64,000 nt of DNA, from contig CP141144.1 of the NCBI GenBank assembly GCA_035235625.1, positions 46,994,014-47,058,013 of the forward strand, read 5' to 3'. A program made the position numbers and the translations under genes. The notes under the pieces were generated by a model. The model was given only the letters and a program-made list of their open reading frames with translations. It made no database searches and was not told the DNA's origin. Shown in pieces: positions 39,516 to 50,330 of this stretch; the stretch's first letter is position 1; each line of letters opens with the position of its first letter. Origin of the DNA: Saururus chinensis. Taxonomy: Eukaryota; Streptophyta; Magnoliopsida; Piperales; Saururaceae.

Positions 39516-39753
39516 TTCGATTTTCCGCCGGATTTCTCCGATTTCACCCGTAGTCAACGTAGGTGGTGCGGGAGGTCTGAAAGCACACAGACTACAGCTT
39601 CGGCGGGGAAGAAGGCGGCTAATTGCGTGAGAAATGATCCGCTCCAACTCAGCGTAAGGAACGTGAGCCCTCGCACACGCTATCAAGGGATAACACGCGT
39701 TCCTTACGCTCGCACGAGTTTTTTACGCCGCTTGGCCCACCGTAAAAATATAA

Positions 39754-39812
<59 letters not shown>

Positions 39813-40579
39813 CTTAACTCTGATCATGAGAGCGTAAAAAATATATTTAAAGTATTTATTTTTTAGATTGATGATATATGCATTGATATACTGTAGCATA
39901 ATTATATATATTAGTATAAGTAAATTATATTTATATTAATATGTACTAGTATATATGCTATTAATCTTGAAAATAAATGTTTTATATGCATTCTTTATGA
40001 TTGGCTTATAATGAGTAGATAGCATAAAAAGTGCTTCCTATTATTAAATGGGAGCATAAAAAATTGTGTTTCGAAAGAACGTAGCTATATGTATGTACCC
40101 CACTAAACTCTTTTACCCCCAATCAAAGTTAATAAATATTTTATTTATTATCCACTTTGGTCCCATCAATTTTCTCAACTTTCGCCCCAAAGACCGAACC
40201 TCAAAGAATAATATGAGTATCTTTTTTCCACTTGTAAATGGTGGTAACATGTATTATGGCAACATGACCGTGGCAATATGATAGTGACAATAGTGATAGA
40301 TGTGACATGTTCTTTTCTCTTTTTTTCTTCAGGCTAGCGGCAGCCAATTGTGGCCATGTCTAGTTGCTAGATCTATCGCAGTGGCCAGAGCTAGGCAAGG
40401 CCAGATCTAACCCATGCTACATTTGCATTTAGAGCCTAAATTCTAGCTAAAAGCATAGAACCATGCCATATCTAGTTCTAGTTGCCTCAGCTAGCTAGTT
40501 AGCTAGGCCTTTGCCAAAAAAGGAGGAGTGGGTGAGGGTGGGGGGAGGAGGATAAAAATACACCTGAGAAGGAGAAGAG
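39516..40579. other. Upstream region of ENT1, with (AT)n tract
   Basis: No gene seen. An (AT)n microsatellite lies at about 39768-39808, and the sequence beyond is AT-rich. The ENT1 promoter should be in 39516-39760, but no clear motif set was recognised. Confidence 0.45.
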
Positions 40580-40795
40580 AAGGTAGGGTAAAGAAAAGTT
40601 AGAATATATTTTTAGATATGGTAGATGAGTGAGAGATTTTAATAGGTAAGGATAGGGTAAATAGGAAATAGGGGAGAATGAGAGCATAAGGTAGTGTAAA
40701 GAAAAGTTAGAATATATTTTTAGATATGGTAGATGAGAGAGAGATTTTAATAGGTAAGGTTGGGGTAAATGGGAAATAGGGGACAAAGGAGTTTA
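40580..40795. repeat. Tandem duplication, period 108 bp
   Basis: Two copies of a purine-rich unit start at 40580 and 40688. They share GTAAAGAAAAGTTAGAATAT, TTTTTAGATATGGTAGATGA and GAGATTTTAATAGGTAAGG, with few differences. Open frames on the minus strand here are a result of the duplication, not a gene. Confidence 0.75.
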
Positions 40796-41574
40796 ATGGG
40801 GATATAGCCATGTTTGTCATACCCCCGGACCCAAACCTAGCTAAGAAGGAATGACAAGTGTGAAATGAGATGAGTTCTAACCCAAACCAAGGTTAGATTG
40901 AAGTACACAACATACACTTTATACAAAAGCAATTATCGGAAGATAAAATAAATTAAATGGAACTGTTGAGTGTAATTATAAGTATTCTCACTGTCACGCC
41001 CTGGCACTGCCCAACCCGAGCCGAACCCGGTCCAAGGGCCAGTCCAGCGCACGGGGGCAACAATTTTGAAAATAGTTAAAGAAATAGCGGAAGACTTATG
41101 CCCTAACCACGAGCGGTCTAATTAATGGAGTTACGCACTACTTTGAGCAAGAGTAAATAGGTAGAACCAAAAGAGTTACTTAAACTCTAAATTAAACTAT
41201 AAATCTCAAACCCACATACTAATAATCTATAGTCAACACACTTGGCTCAAAACAAGGTCTCAAATAACACTGAAGATATAATATATCACAAGTCTGAAAA
41301 TAAGAACCACTCTAAGGATTCTAACATCAAAACAAAATAATCAAAAAAACATGCAAGGTCTAGGGGCCTCCACTCTTACTCCCAAGCTCTCCCCGACCTC
41401 TCCTCATAAAGAGGCTCTTGTCCGACTGCATGTCACGTCATGCAGCCCCAAAACAAAATAAAGAAAGTGGGGTCAGTATAAAAACTCAATAATGGTTTGA
41501 ATACAACTATAATAATTAGAAAACACAACAACATGGCAATGTAGTAATCTAGATCTAAAATTAACATGCTGTAC

Positions 41575-41960
41575 TACTTTCTGATCATGCATTCATGTCA
41601 CATAAACCTGCATAATAGTGTCTCAATCACACCATTTCTGATCATGCATTCATAACACATAAACCTGCATAATAGTGTCACATTCACACACTTTCTGATC
41701 ATGCATTCATATCACATAAACTTGCATAATAGTGTCTCAATTACATCATTTCTGATCATGCATTTATATCGCATAAACCTGCATAATAGTGTCTCAATCA
41801 CACCATTTCTGATCATGCATTTATATCGCATAAACCTGCATAATAGTGTCTCAATCACACCATTTCTGATCATGCATTCATATCACATAAACCTGCATAA
41901 TAGTGTCTCAATCACACTATTTCTGATCATGCATTCATATCACATAAACCTCATTCACCC
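41575..41960 (-). repeat. Minisatellite in solo LTR, unit about 58 bp
   Basis: Six to seven units, each with TTTCTGATCATGCATTCATA, TCACATAAACCTGCATAATA and GTGTCTCAATCACACCA. It lies at the place of the 56-bp array of the sister LTR (26055-26420), but the unit sequence differs apart from AAACCTGCAT and CATGCAT. Confidence 0.8.
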
Positions 41961-42544
41961 TGCATGACAAACGTGTCAAATATATGATACACAATCATGC
42001 ATAGCATTCATAATAAACATGCATCAATACAGATGGTGAATACCTCTATCAAGGAGTAAACACAAGTATTGCCACATAGGCAGAACACGATCAAGGCCAC
42101 GAAGGTGAGACACAGTCAAATTTTCCACACAGGAAATATAAGAGAGTCAGGGTTGTCTGCCCCTAAAGCTGCTCGCCCTGGATGATCCTGGCCAAGGACA
42201 TCCCATTCTCACACAGAGAATCTAGAGCAGGGGTGTTCGCCCAAGGACATCTCCTGCAGTGGGGAGAGCCTGAATTCCCACACAAGGAACCCTAGAATAC
42301 ATGGTAGCCGGTGCACAAAGTGTACCACTCTGGATTCTCAGGGTGCAGAAGACAATCATAATAATCTCAATCCGCAAGACAAGTACACAACTCGTCCCCA
42401 CATAATTCCATTTAACTAGACTCAACCCGGGGAGTATACATGTTCTACACAGGAACTTAAATCTAAAACATGTCCTTTCAGACCAACCAAGTTCCGATTA
42501 ATTCACCATGCGATTAATCAGGGACGCAATCTCAACAATTGGAT

Positions 42545-42861
42545 TATTGTGCCTAGTGTAGGCACAATCGGTACACAGGAGTTCTACGCAGGGAAAGGGA
42601 AAGAAGTTGGAAGAAAGGGAAAGGAAGTTATGGAATTTCATAAAACATAACCACAAAAGAGGAAGACGACCCCTTAATGGGGAGTCACGCCCCACATTGG
42701 GGATCGTGCCACTAGTGGGCCCGGTTCACCCATGGTCCACTAGTGCGCCCATTACAAATCATCCAGAATACAAATAATAGTCAGCTGCTAAACTAGCCTA
42801 ATGACATAATTAAAGTACTGAAATAAGGGAAATACTAAGTCTACTGCACTCGTGCACAACA
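42545..42861 (-). repeat. Reina-like element 3' LTR (317 bp)
   Basis: Ends on the + strand are TATTGTGCCTAG (mutated from TGTTGTGCCC) and GTGCACAACA. It aligns with 47571-47906 and is about 19 bases shorter, mainly from a missing CATACTAGGAGTCGCACCC-like stretch. Confidence 0.9.
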
Positions 42862-42892
42862 CTCCACCACGCTTCCGCACACGCCTTGTCCT

Positions 42893-44222
42893 CAAGGCGA
42901 TCACGAAGGATACCGGAGTAGAAACTCATCCTCAGACAACCACATAGCATCCTCAAGTGACTAGCCCTGCCAAGAGACTAAAACCTCCGTGGTAATACGA
43001 CCAGAGCGGCGTACACGACGCTTATCAAGCAGCGCTGCAGGAATGGGGTCAGACAAAGCCATTGCACCCATCAAGGGAAGAGGTGGAGCATCCATAGCTA
43101 GTGAAGGGTCACCAATGCAATGGCGCAGCCTGGAAACATGAAAAACCGGATGGACCATCGAACCTGACGGTAGAGTGAGGCGGTAAGCAACCAAACCAAT
43201 GCGCTCTTCAACAACATAGGGCCCATGAAATCGTGGAGCAAGCTTAGAGTGCTCAGGCTAGAACAAGGAGGTCTGGCGCTGAGGAAGAACGGAGACATAA
43301 ACCAAGTCCCTCACGGCAAACTCGCGCTCGGTGTGATGGCTATCATAAATCTGCTTCATTTGGTTTTGAGCTGCAGACAAGTTCGCTTTAAGCTGGCGAA
43401 GAACCTCATCTCGAGTCTGGAGAATGTAGTTGAGCTCTGCCACTGATGACTGGTGGGGCACATAGGACAGCACAGTAGGAGGCAGCCTGCCATATAGAAC
43501 CTCGAAAGGAGTGAACCCTGCATGAGTGTGGTAGGCGGTGTTATAAGACCACTCCGCCCAAGGAAGAAACTGAAGCCAACGGCGGGGCTGAGACATGGTG
43601 AAACAGCGCAAATACTGCTCCAAACATCGGTTCACAACCTCTGTCTGACCATCCGTCTAAGGGTGATACACGGTACTCATGTGGAGAGAAGTGCCCTGTA
43701 AAGTGAAAAACTCCTACCAAAATTGAGAGATGAAAGCCCGGTCGCGATCAGAAATAATAGTGCGGGGCATACCATGTAACTTGGCCACCTCCCGAACATA
43801 GAGTTCCGCCACCAACTTAGCTGTGTAGGGATGACCCAAGCACTAAAATGGGCATATTTAGACAACTGATCCACTACCACCATGATCACCGACTTGCTTT
43901 GAACCAACGGTAAGGCCTCCACAAAGTCCATAGAAACATTGTCCCAAACCTGATCTGGAATGGGCAAAGGCTAAAGTAACCCGGCAGGTGAGGTGGTGGC
44001 TGACTTGGCACGCTGACAGACATCACAAGCGGCCATATAAGCAGTCACTGCACGATGTACGCCCTGCCACAAGAAGCTTTGACTGACCCATTTATAGGTG
44101 CGAAGAGCACCCTCATGACCGCCAAGGGAGAGGCATGGAAGTGAGCTATGAGACGCTGGCGCAGGTCGGTAACCGCTGGCACCAAAAGACGGTCCTTCCA
44201 GAAGAGAAGGCCATCCTTCCAT
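42893..44222 (-). pseudogene. Reina-like integrase and chromodomain
   Basis: The minus strand carries the zinc-binding region (YMAACDVCQRAKS), the core start DNVSMDFVEALPLVQSKSVI with VVVDQLSKYAHF, then QYLRCFTMSQPRRWLQFLPW, AEWSYNTAYHTHAGFTPFEV and LYGRLPP. The C-terminal part (MVHPVFHVSRLRHC) and a chromodomain end (TEVLVSWQG, stop, SLEDAMWLSEDEFLLRYPS) follow. The chromodomain stop at 42961-42963 is TAG, probably from CAG. Chromodomains of such integrases bind histone marks and steer integration into heterochromatin. Frameshifts near 43640-43960 break the core. Confidence 0.87.
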
Positions 44223-46140
44223 GCAAAGCCAAGGTGCGCTGCTGGGTTGGTCTGGAGGGCCGCAATCATAGTGGAGGTCGTGGAATCATCTTGATACGCC
44301 TGCTGTAATTCATCAAGAAAAGGATAAACTGGACTGGAAATAGCCAAACACAAACCTGGGTTGGTGCGGCGAGACAGTGCATCAGCCACAGTGTTGTCAG
44401 ATCCCTTCTTGTACACCACCTCATAGTCATAACCCAAGAGCTTACTGACCCACCGTTGATGTGCGGGTGTGGACACCCGCTGTTCGAGAAAATACTTGAG
44501 CGGCTGATGGTCAGTGCGAATGAGAAACCGCTGGCCAAGCAAATAAGTGCACCACTTGTCGACAGCGAGGACAATGGCGAGCATCTCTTTCTTATAGATA
44601 GAGAGGGACAAGGAACGGCCAGCCAAAGCCTTACTGAAGTAGGCAATGGGACGCTCCTCCTGAAGTAGTACCGCCCCTAGGCCGGCATCCGAAGCATCAG
44701 TCTCTACCACGAATGGCCGGCTGAAATAAGGAAGAATCAAAACAGGGGCAGTTGCCATAGCTTGCTTCAACTCCTCAAAGGCGGCCTAGGCAGTGTCCGA
44801 CCAACAAAAGGCGCCTTTCTGTAACAGCTGAGTGAGCGGCCGAGCAATCTCGCCGTAGCGGTGAATAAAGCGTCGATAATAGCCAGTAAGGCCAAGGAAA
44901 CCCCGCAGCGCCCGGGCGCAATTAGGAGCCAGCCAGGACAGCATGGTGGTCACCTTAGAAGGGTTCGTAGCCACACCGTCACGAGAGATGATATGACCCA
45001 AGTATTCAACCTGTGGGCTGCCAAACAAACACTTCGAGCGTTTAAGAAACAATGAGTTAGCTTGCAAAATATCAAAGACAGACCTGAGATGCTCCAAATG
45101 GTCGCCCCATGACTTGCTATAGACCAGAATATCATCGAAGAACACCAAGATGAAGTGGCAGAGGAAGGGCCGGAAGAGGTCATTCATAAAGCTCTGAAAT
45201 GTAGAGGGCGCATTCGTGAGGCCGAATGGCATAACCAGGAACTCGAAATGACCATCATGAGTACGGAAGGCGGTCTTATGCACATCGGTGGGCTGCATAC
45301 GGATCTGATGATAACCTAAACGAAGGTCAAGCTTACTGAATATAGTAGCACCAGACAGCTCGTCCAACAGTTCCTCCACCACCGGTATAGGATATTTATC
45401 CTTCACTGTGATAGCATTCAGCGCCCGGTAATCAACACTGAAGCGCCAAGTACCATCCTTCTTACGGACCAACAACACTGGGGAAGAAAAGGAGCTCATG
45501 CTAGGCCGAATGATACCTGAAGAAAGCATGTCCGCTACCAGACGCTCGATCTCAACCTTCTGAATGTATGGATAGCGATAGGGACGGACATTGGCTGGAG
45601 AAGCACCTGGAATAATAAGGATAGAGTGGTCATGAGCCTGCATCGGAGGAAGGCCTTTTGGTTCAGCAAACACCGTGCCATACGCTGCCAAGAGGTCAAG
45701 AAGGTCCTGCGGTAGGTCATCCTGTACCATGTCCACCGACGCCCTCTGCTAGAGGAGAAGTCCTTGTGATGCGAACCGGAAGAAGGACCCTGTCGCCTGA
45801 GCAGAAAGGAGAGTGCCAGGCTGAGAGCCTTGGAGACGTACCCGCTGTCCGTGCAATGCGAAATCCATCACCAGGTCCTTAAAGTTCCAAAGAACGTCCC
45901 CAAGCTCCTGGAGCCACTGCACCCCCAACACCATGTCCGCCCCCTTCGTCGGAAGTAAGAAGAGGTCGGTCACAAAGGTGTGGCCCTGAATGGAGAGTGC
46001 GGCCTGGGTACAGATGCCTGAACTGCGGAGGTGCTTGCCATCACCAATCAATACATCAAAGGGCGTCGAGTCAAACACAAAGCAACCTAGCCGCTGCACA
46101 ACCTTGTCGTTGATGAAGTTGTGAGTAGACCCGCTGTCAA
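44045..46140 (-). pseudogene. Reina-like protease, reverse transcriptase and RNase H
   Basis: Protease: GCFVFDSTPFDVLIGDG with VLGVQWLQELGDV (45749-46099). RT (45736-44786, 316 residues): WRFSVDYRALNAITVKDKYP, SKLDLRLGYHQIRM with catalytic Asp137, and FFDDILVYS with Asp201/Asp202, then EYLGHIISRDGV and LRGFLGLTGYYRRF. RNase H (44770-44045): VVETDASDAGLGAVLLQ, IAYFSKAL, ADALSRR. RT and RNase H are split only by a TAG at about 44786 in TDTA-stop-AAFEELK. The active-site residues of RT survive. Confidence 0.9.
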
Positions 46141-46272
46141 TCAGAATGGCGACTTGTTGCCGCTTGAGATAACCCTGTACTCACATGGTGCGCAGAGTGA
46201 ATGCCCCTGAAAAAGCATGCACAGAGATCTCCGATAGTGTATCGGTAGGGTACGAAGAAGTAGGCCCCTCTG

Positions 46273-47591
46273 TCACCCCTGTCTCCTCATCGATCTCCTC
46301 CATAAAAGACTGCCCTTGACGGAACAACGGTGCCCCGGGATGAACTTCTCATCGCAGCGAAAACAAAGCCCTTTTGCACGATGTTCCTCCATTTGCGCTG
46401 GAGTGAGACGGCGGACAATCGGGCCGGCCTGAGGGGGTGCTTGGCCAATGCGGCCAGCCATCGGGCTGTTGGCTGGAGCGGCAAGAGGAGAGGCGGACAC
46501 CACAGCCCGAGGAAAAGGTCCAATCCTACCCCCGTGCCTTTGTCTAGCCAATTTCTCTTCCTCGATACGTGCATAACGCACAACATCCCGCATGCTGGAA
46601 CAGGGAAAATGGCATATCTCCTCAGAAATATCAGGCTTGAGCCCTCGCTTGAACGTACCCACCAGGGCGGCACCGGCCAATCAGGGAGGCGGTTAGCCGC
46701 CTTCATGAACTCCGTGTAGTATGCGCTCACGGTGGACGTTTGGCATAGGGAAGAAAGCATTTCATTGAAGTTTTGAAACTCATTAGGGCCGAACTGGATG
46801 CACAATTCATCGGAGAAGGCAGTCCAAGTTGGGTAACGCACCTCCTTCTCAAAGCTCTGAAACCACACCGATGCATCCCTGTCGAGGTGGAAAGCCGCTA
46901 TGTGCAGTCGTTTAGCCTCCGACTGCGTCCCCTGGTAGGCAAAAAACTTCTCCGCCTTGTACAACCACTCTATAGGGTCGTCATCTCCATTATAATGTGG
47001 GAACTGTAGGCAGGACAAACGAGGTTCCGCCCCACCCCGGGGTGCTCCGCGGTGTCCTGGATACTCCTCCCAGTCATCCTCCATCTCCTGGTACGGATTT
47101 CGGGGAGGTGGCACCATTGGGGCATTTTCCCAAACACCTAGTGTGCCTCGCGAATCCCAGGCCTGGAGCCTCCCTTCCATGGCCTGATCGACAGTGCCAA
47201 AGCGTACACTGTCCTAGGCAAAGCGCATCTCATGGTCTACAGGCGCTGGGAAGTCAAAGCGGAGAGGTTTGGGAGCCTGGGACGAACCCCCCTTCTCCAT
47301 GGATGCTGGTGGCATGGACACTAGAGGGGGTGCGCGCTTTGCCTAAAGCTGGGCTACGGCCAATCCCAGTGCATCGATCCTAGCTACTCCCACACTCAGA
47401 GTCTTGATCTCGGCTATGAGTTGTGCCATCGTTAACTCGCTGCTGGTCTCCAGCGCTGATTTGGGGCTGTTCGCAGAGACGACAACCTCTTTCTCGGGCT
47501 GACTTTCCGGGGCCATGGCAGCTTGCTTGCCTCGAGCCATGGCCGGGGATCGTAAGAGCTCCGATAGCAATGTTGTGCCCGGTGTAGGCAC
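46273..47591 (-). pseudogene. Reina-like gag
   Basis: Three overlapping frames give gag: an N-terminal stretch with MAQLIAEIKTLSVGV (47591-47343), the capsid region with LSCLQFPHYNGDDDPIEWLY, KAEKFFAYQGT and ASVWFQSFEKE (47180 downward), and, in a shifted frame, a nucleocapsid zinc knuckle CFRCDEKFIPGHRC (near 46310). A frameshift near 46690 separates capsid from nucleocapsid. The family packs element RNA into particles. Confidence 0.85.
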
Positions 47592-47906
47592 AATCAGTAC
47601 GCAAGAGTTCTACGCAGGGAAAGGGAAAGAAGTTGGAAGAAAGGGAAAGGAAGTTCTGGAATTTCATAAAACATAACCACAAAAGAGGAAGACGACCCCT
47701 TTATGGGGAGTCACGCCCCATACTAGGAGTCGCACCCCACATTGGGGATCATGCCACTAGTGAGCCTGATTCACCCGTGGTCCACTAGTGCACCCATTAC
47801 AAATCATCCGGAATACAAATAATAGTCAACTGCTAAACTAGCCTAATGACATAATTAAAGTACTGAAATAAGGGAAATACTAAGTCTAGTGCACTCGTGC
47901 ACAACA
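47571..47906 (-). repeat. Reina-like element 5' LTR (336 bp)
   Basis: Ends on the + strand are TGTTGTGCCC and GTGCACAACA, with an exact 8-bp inverted terminus TGTTGTGC/GCACAACA. It is well over 90 percent like the partner LTR by eye. The primer site follows directly at 47570-47556. Confidence 0.93.
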
Positions 47907-48602
47907 TGCATACAATCGATTAATTCTGGTTAAACATTGGTAAAACTTTGTCCATGAATACTGATCCATGATGCATGATACATCCATGAGCAAGACCTAC
48001 ATGGGTTCCAACACATGGAACGTGCTCCCAATCAGTCCCCTCATGTATTATAATTAAGGCATAATTAACTACAATTTCATAGTAAATTCCCCATATGTGT
48101 GTGTATTCATATATATCTAAGCACATGACCAATGCTTGACATAAACTCACATGCTTGAACATATTCAAAACAATGATTCCCAACTGAAATCAAAATAAAA
48201 TCGACCATAAAGCTTAAATCCATCCATGTGAAATCGAATATTCACTCCCACAAACATGATTTTTTCACACATTAAGCCACAACATGATCACATCCATTAC
48301 CCATAAACCATCCTCATTATAAGAGAACACATCTCACTATTTTCCACATAATATCCCTGCTGGAAACATATTCTAATCATAAGAATTCCAACATTCAAAA
48401 GTTCAAGGTACTTCAATATCAACATGCATAATTATCAACATAATATGATCCACATGACCACACTTAAACACATTCTATAAACTTCCATTATCAATTCTAC
48501 ACCTCCAGTAGCCTAATTTCATCATAATACACCTCCCATAACCATTAGAATCATCAAATTGAGTAAAACATTGAAATGAGCATAAATTTCAAAAATAGCA
48601 AA

Positions 48603-48740
48603 ACTGTTGTGTAGCCATTCGATCGCCCTGTAAGGCCATTCGATCGGCTAAACTGGAAATCTGTCAAAAATGTAGTGTTGCTGATCGATCGGCCTTGCAG
48701 GCCATTCGATCGCCAACAAAGCAGTTTTGACCTTCTTCTT
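48603..48740 (+). repeat. Palindrome-rich module in LTR (copy in 40992-49807)
   Basis: Reads TGTAGCC-ATTCGATCGCCC, GGCCATTCGATCGGCTAA, a spacer with CTGTCAAAAATGTAGTG, then CTGATCGATCGG and GGCCATTCGATCGCC, ending in GCAGTTTTGACC. The same order, spacing and spacer words occur in the unrelated solo LTR at 53491-54922. Confidence 0.6.
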
Positions 48741-49984
48741 CATTTCGAAAATCAAAACCGAAACACTATGAAAACACCTTCAAATCTTCATTCATGGTAT
48801 CAAACATTATCAAATACTCATCAAACCTTCCAGAACACTAATCTAAACTATTCTAAGACAAAACCCTAAGAAATCAAAGTGAAAGATTAACATTTATTAA
48901 ACCCACCATTAGAGCCTAAGTCAAACAAAACCCACTTCAAATAACATCATAAAAACCGAGATTTTTACTACCCAAAGTTGAGATTGAAGAACCCATTACC
49001 TTTCCTTGTTAATTTGGCAAGAATGCACCTTCAATCTCCTCCAACACCTTCCAAAAACACGATTTTTAGTTAACATACAACTAATCTCGATTTAGCTTTG
49101 AAAAACCAAAAGTAAACATTAGATCTAGGATTTTAGAAGCCTAAAAATGATATTTTGAAGATTAAGGCTTAGATAAGAGAGGTAACTCAATAGTTTTATG
49201 CTTTCAAAATAGATTAAAATAATGATTGAAGTCAAGATTAAGAGAAAACCTAGGGTTTAGGCTTGATTAAAGGAGAACATGCCTTAATCCCTTTCTAATT
49301 CGGGCCTAATTAGGGAATGAGGCCTTAATCGCCCTCTTCCAGCCAATTTCCAAATTGGAAATGACCCAGCCCTTTCTATTTATAGTAGGGCTTGGGGTAT
49401 ACCTAATGAACGAGTGGGGTATAAATAAAAATTCTAACTAAAAATTGATATTTTGAAGATTTGAGCACTGATTAAATCCAAAAAATTCTAAATTTTTTTA
49501 TATAAGCTTGTCTTGATGCCTGGGTCAATTTGGTCTAAAAAACTCAATTTTAACGGTGGGGCCCGCAGGGGGGTCCCGCCAAACCCTAATTTTTGAAAAA
49601 TTAATGAAAAATAAAAAAAAATCCCCAAAATTCAGAATTGACCAAAAACTACCTAAAACACATAAATGTAGAGTTATTTTTTCTTTAAACCTTTAGAAAC
49701 CCCATTTGTTTTTAAAAACCACCAAATTTAATCATAAAACACTTAAACCACACGATAACCGATAAATAGCATTAAAATAAACCAGTTAAAAAATTAGAGT
49801 CCTTACACTCACACCCACATATAAGTTCACAAAAAAATTAGTTAGTCTCAAGCCTTCTTTAAAAGCAACAAACAAGTTCATATGATCAAATGAAAGGCTC
49901 TCCCACAACATAGTCAAATCTCATAGTTACATCATAAGCCAACTAAAGTCTATCCCAAAACATGTGAACTATCCCTACTCTGTG

Positions 49985-50330
49985 TGTCATGACCCAAATT
50001 TTAAAATCCTTTTTTTAAAGAGCATGAATAGTAAGTCACAAATTTTTTTTCTCTGCAAAATAAACCATTTAATTAAATATCCAAGTCATGATAATTGGGG
50101 TTCATAAATACGAATATTAAATTATATGATATTATTGCACATCTCAAAAAATCATAAAGAATAGGCTATCCATCTAAGTACAAGTTCGTCATTAGTCTAA
50201 AAATAAATAAGTTAGCTATTGCGTCAAAGATATAGTTACTTACCAAAATTGCAGAAATGAGGATCTACATCCCATGCTAGTTAGTCTTGGTCTCACTAGT
50301 CCTTTTGCAGGACCAGTTATTTAGAGTGAC
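49985..50330 (-). repeat. Gypsy LTR 3' end fragment, inverted relative to the next LTR
   Basis: Starts TGTCATGACCCAAATTTTAA. Its reverse complement aligns for about 300 bases with the end of the stretch 50331-52743 (shared GGGGTTCA-AAATAC, ATATGATATTATT and GCAATTTTGG/ACAATTTTG blocks). The right boundary is approximate. Confidence 0.6.

Larger units (their letters stand above)
42545..47906 (-). mobile_element. Reina-like chromodomain Gypsy element (5.36 kb)
   Basis: A full-length but decayed element on the minus strand: 5' LTR 47571-47906, degenerate initiator-Met primer site (47570-47556, TTGCTATCGGAGCTC), gag, protease, RT, RNase H, integrase, chromodomain, a purine-rich GCGTGGTGGAG tract and 3' LTR 42545-42861. 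Flanks TGGAT (42540-42544) and TGCAT (47907-47911) are a 5-bp duplication with one change; the sister LTR has TTGCATCCAATC at the matching place, supporting TGCAT as the original. Short LTRs, about 5.4 kb length and a chromodomain suit the Reina clade (inference). It sits inside a solo LTR. Confidence 0.9.
40992..49807 (-). repeat. Solo LTR, TSD CTCAC, carrying a Reina-like element
   Basis: On the minus strand it starts TGTAAGGACTCTAATTTT and ends CCAGGGCGTGACA. CTCAC is exact at 40987-40991 and 49808-49812. Taking out the Reina-like element and one target duplication leaves about 3449 bp, matching the solo LTR at 25392-28836 (3445 bp). It carries a 57-58-bp minisatellite at 41575-41960 and the palindrome module at 48603-48740. 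No internal Gypsy region of its own is present. Confidence 0.88.
40815..49984 (-). repeat. Old LTR fragment split by a solo LTR
   Basis: Two pieces, 40815-40991 and 49813-49984, become continuous once the solo LTR at 40992-49807 and one copy of its duplication are removed. The left piece starts TGTCATACCCCCGGACCC, the reverse complement of a Gypsy LTR end, related to the LTR at 21801. The right piece stops at 49984, where another LTR fragment begins, so the other end of this LTR is lost. Confidence 0.6.

Noticed and set aside
38976-39686. Longer ENT1 start at 39686 with 57 extra residues
   Set aside because: The extra residues are unlike ENT N-termini, while the internal ATG at 39515 gives a family-like start; the upstream part is probably leader sequence.
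39423-39866. 147-codon + strand frame ending in an (AT)n tract
   Set aside because: Antisense to ENT1 exon 1 and its leader; the last part is encoded by the microsatellite.
41575-41960. Regular 58-bp repeats resembling a CRISPR array
   Set aside because: Units are tandem without unique spacers, lie in a plant LTR, and there are no cas genes.
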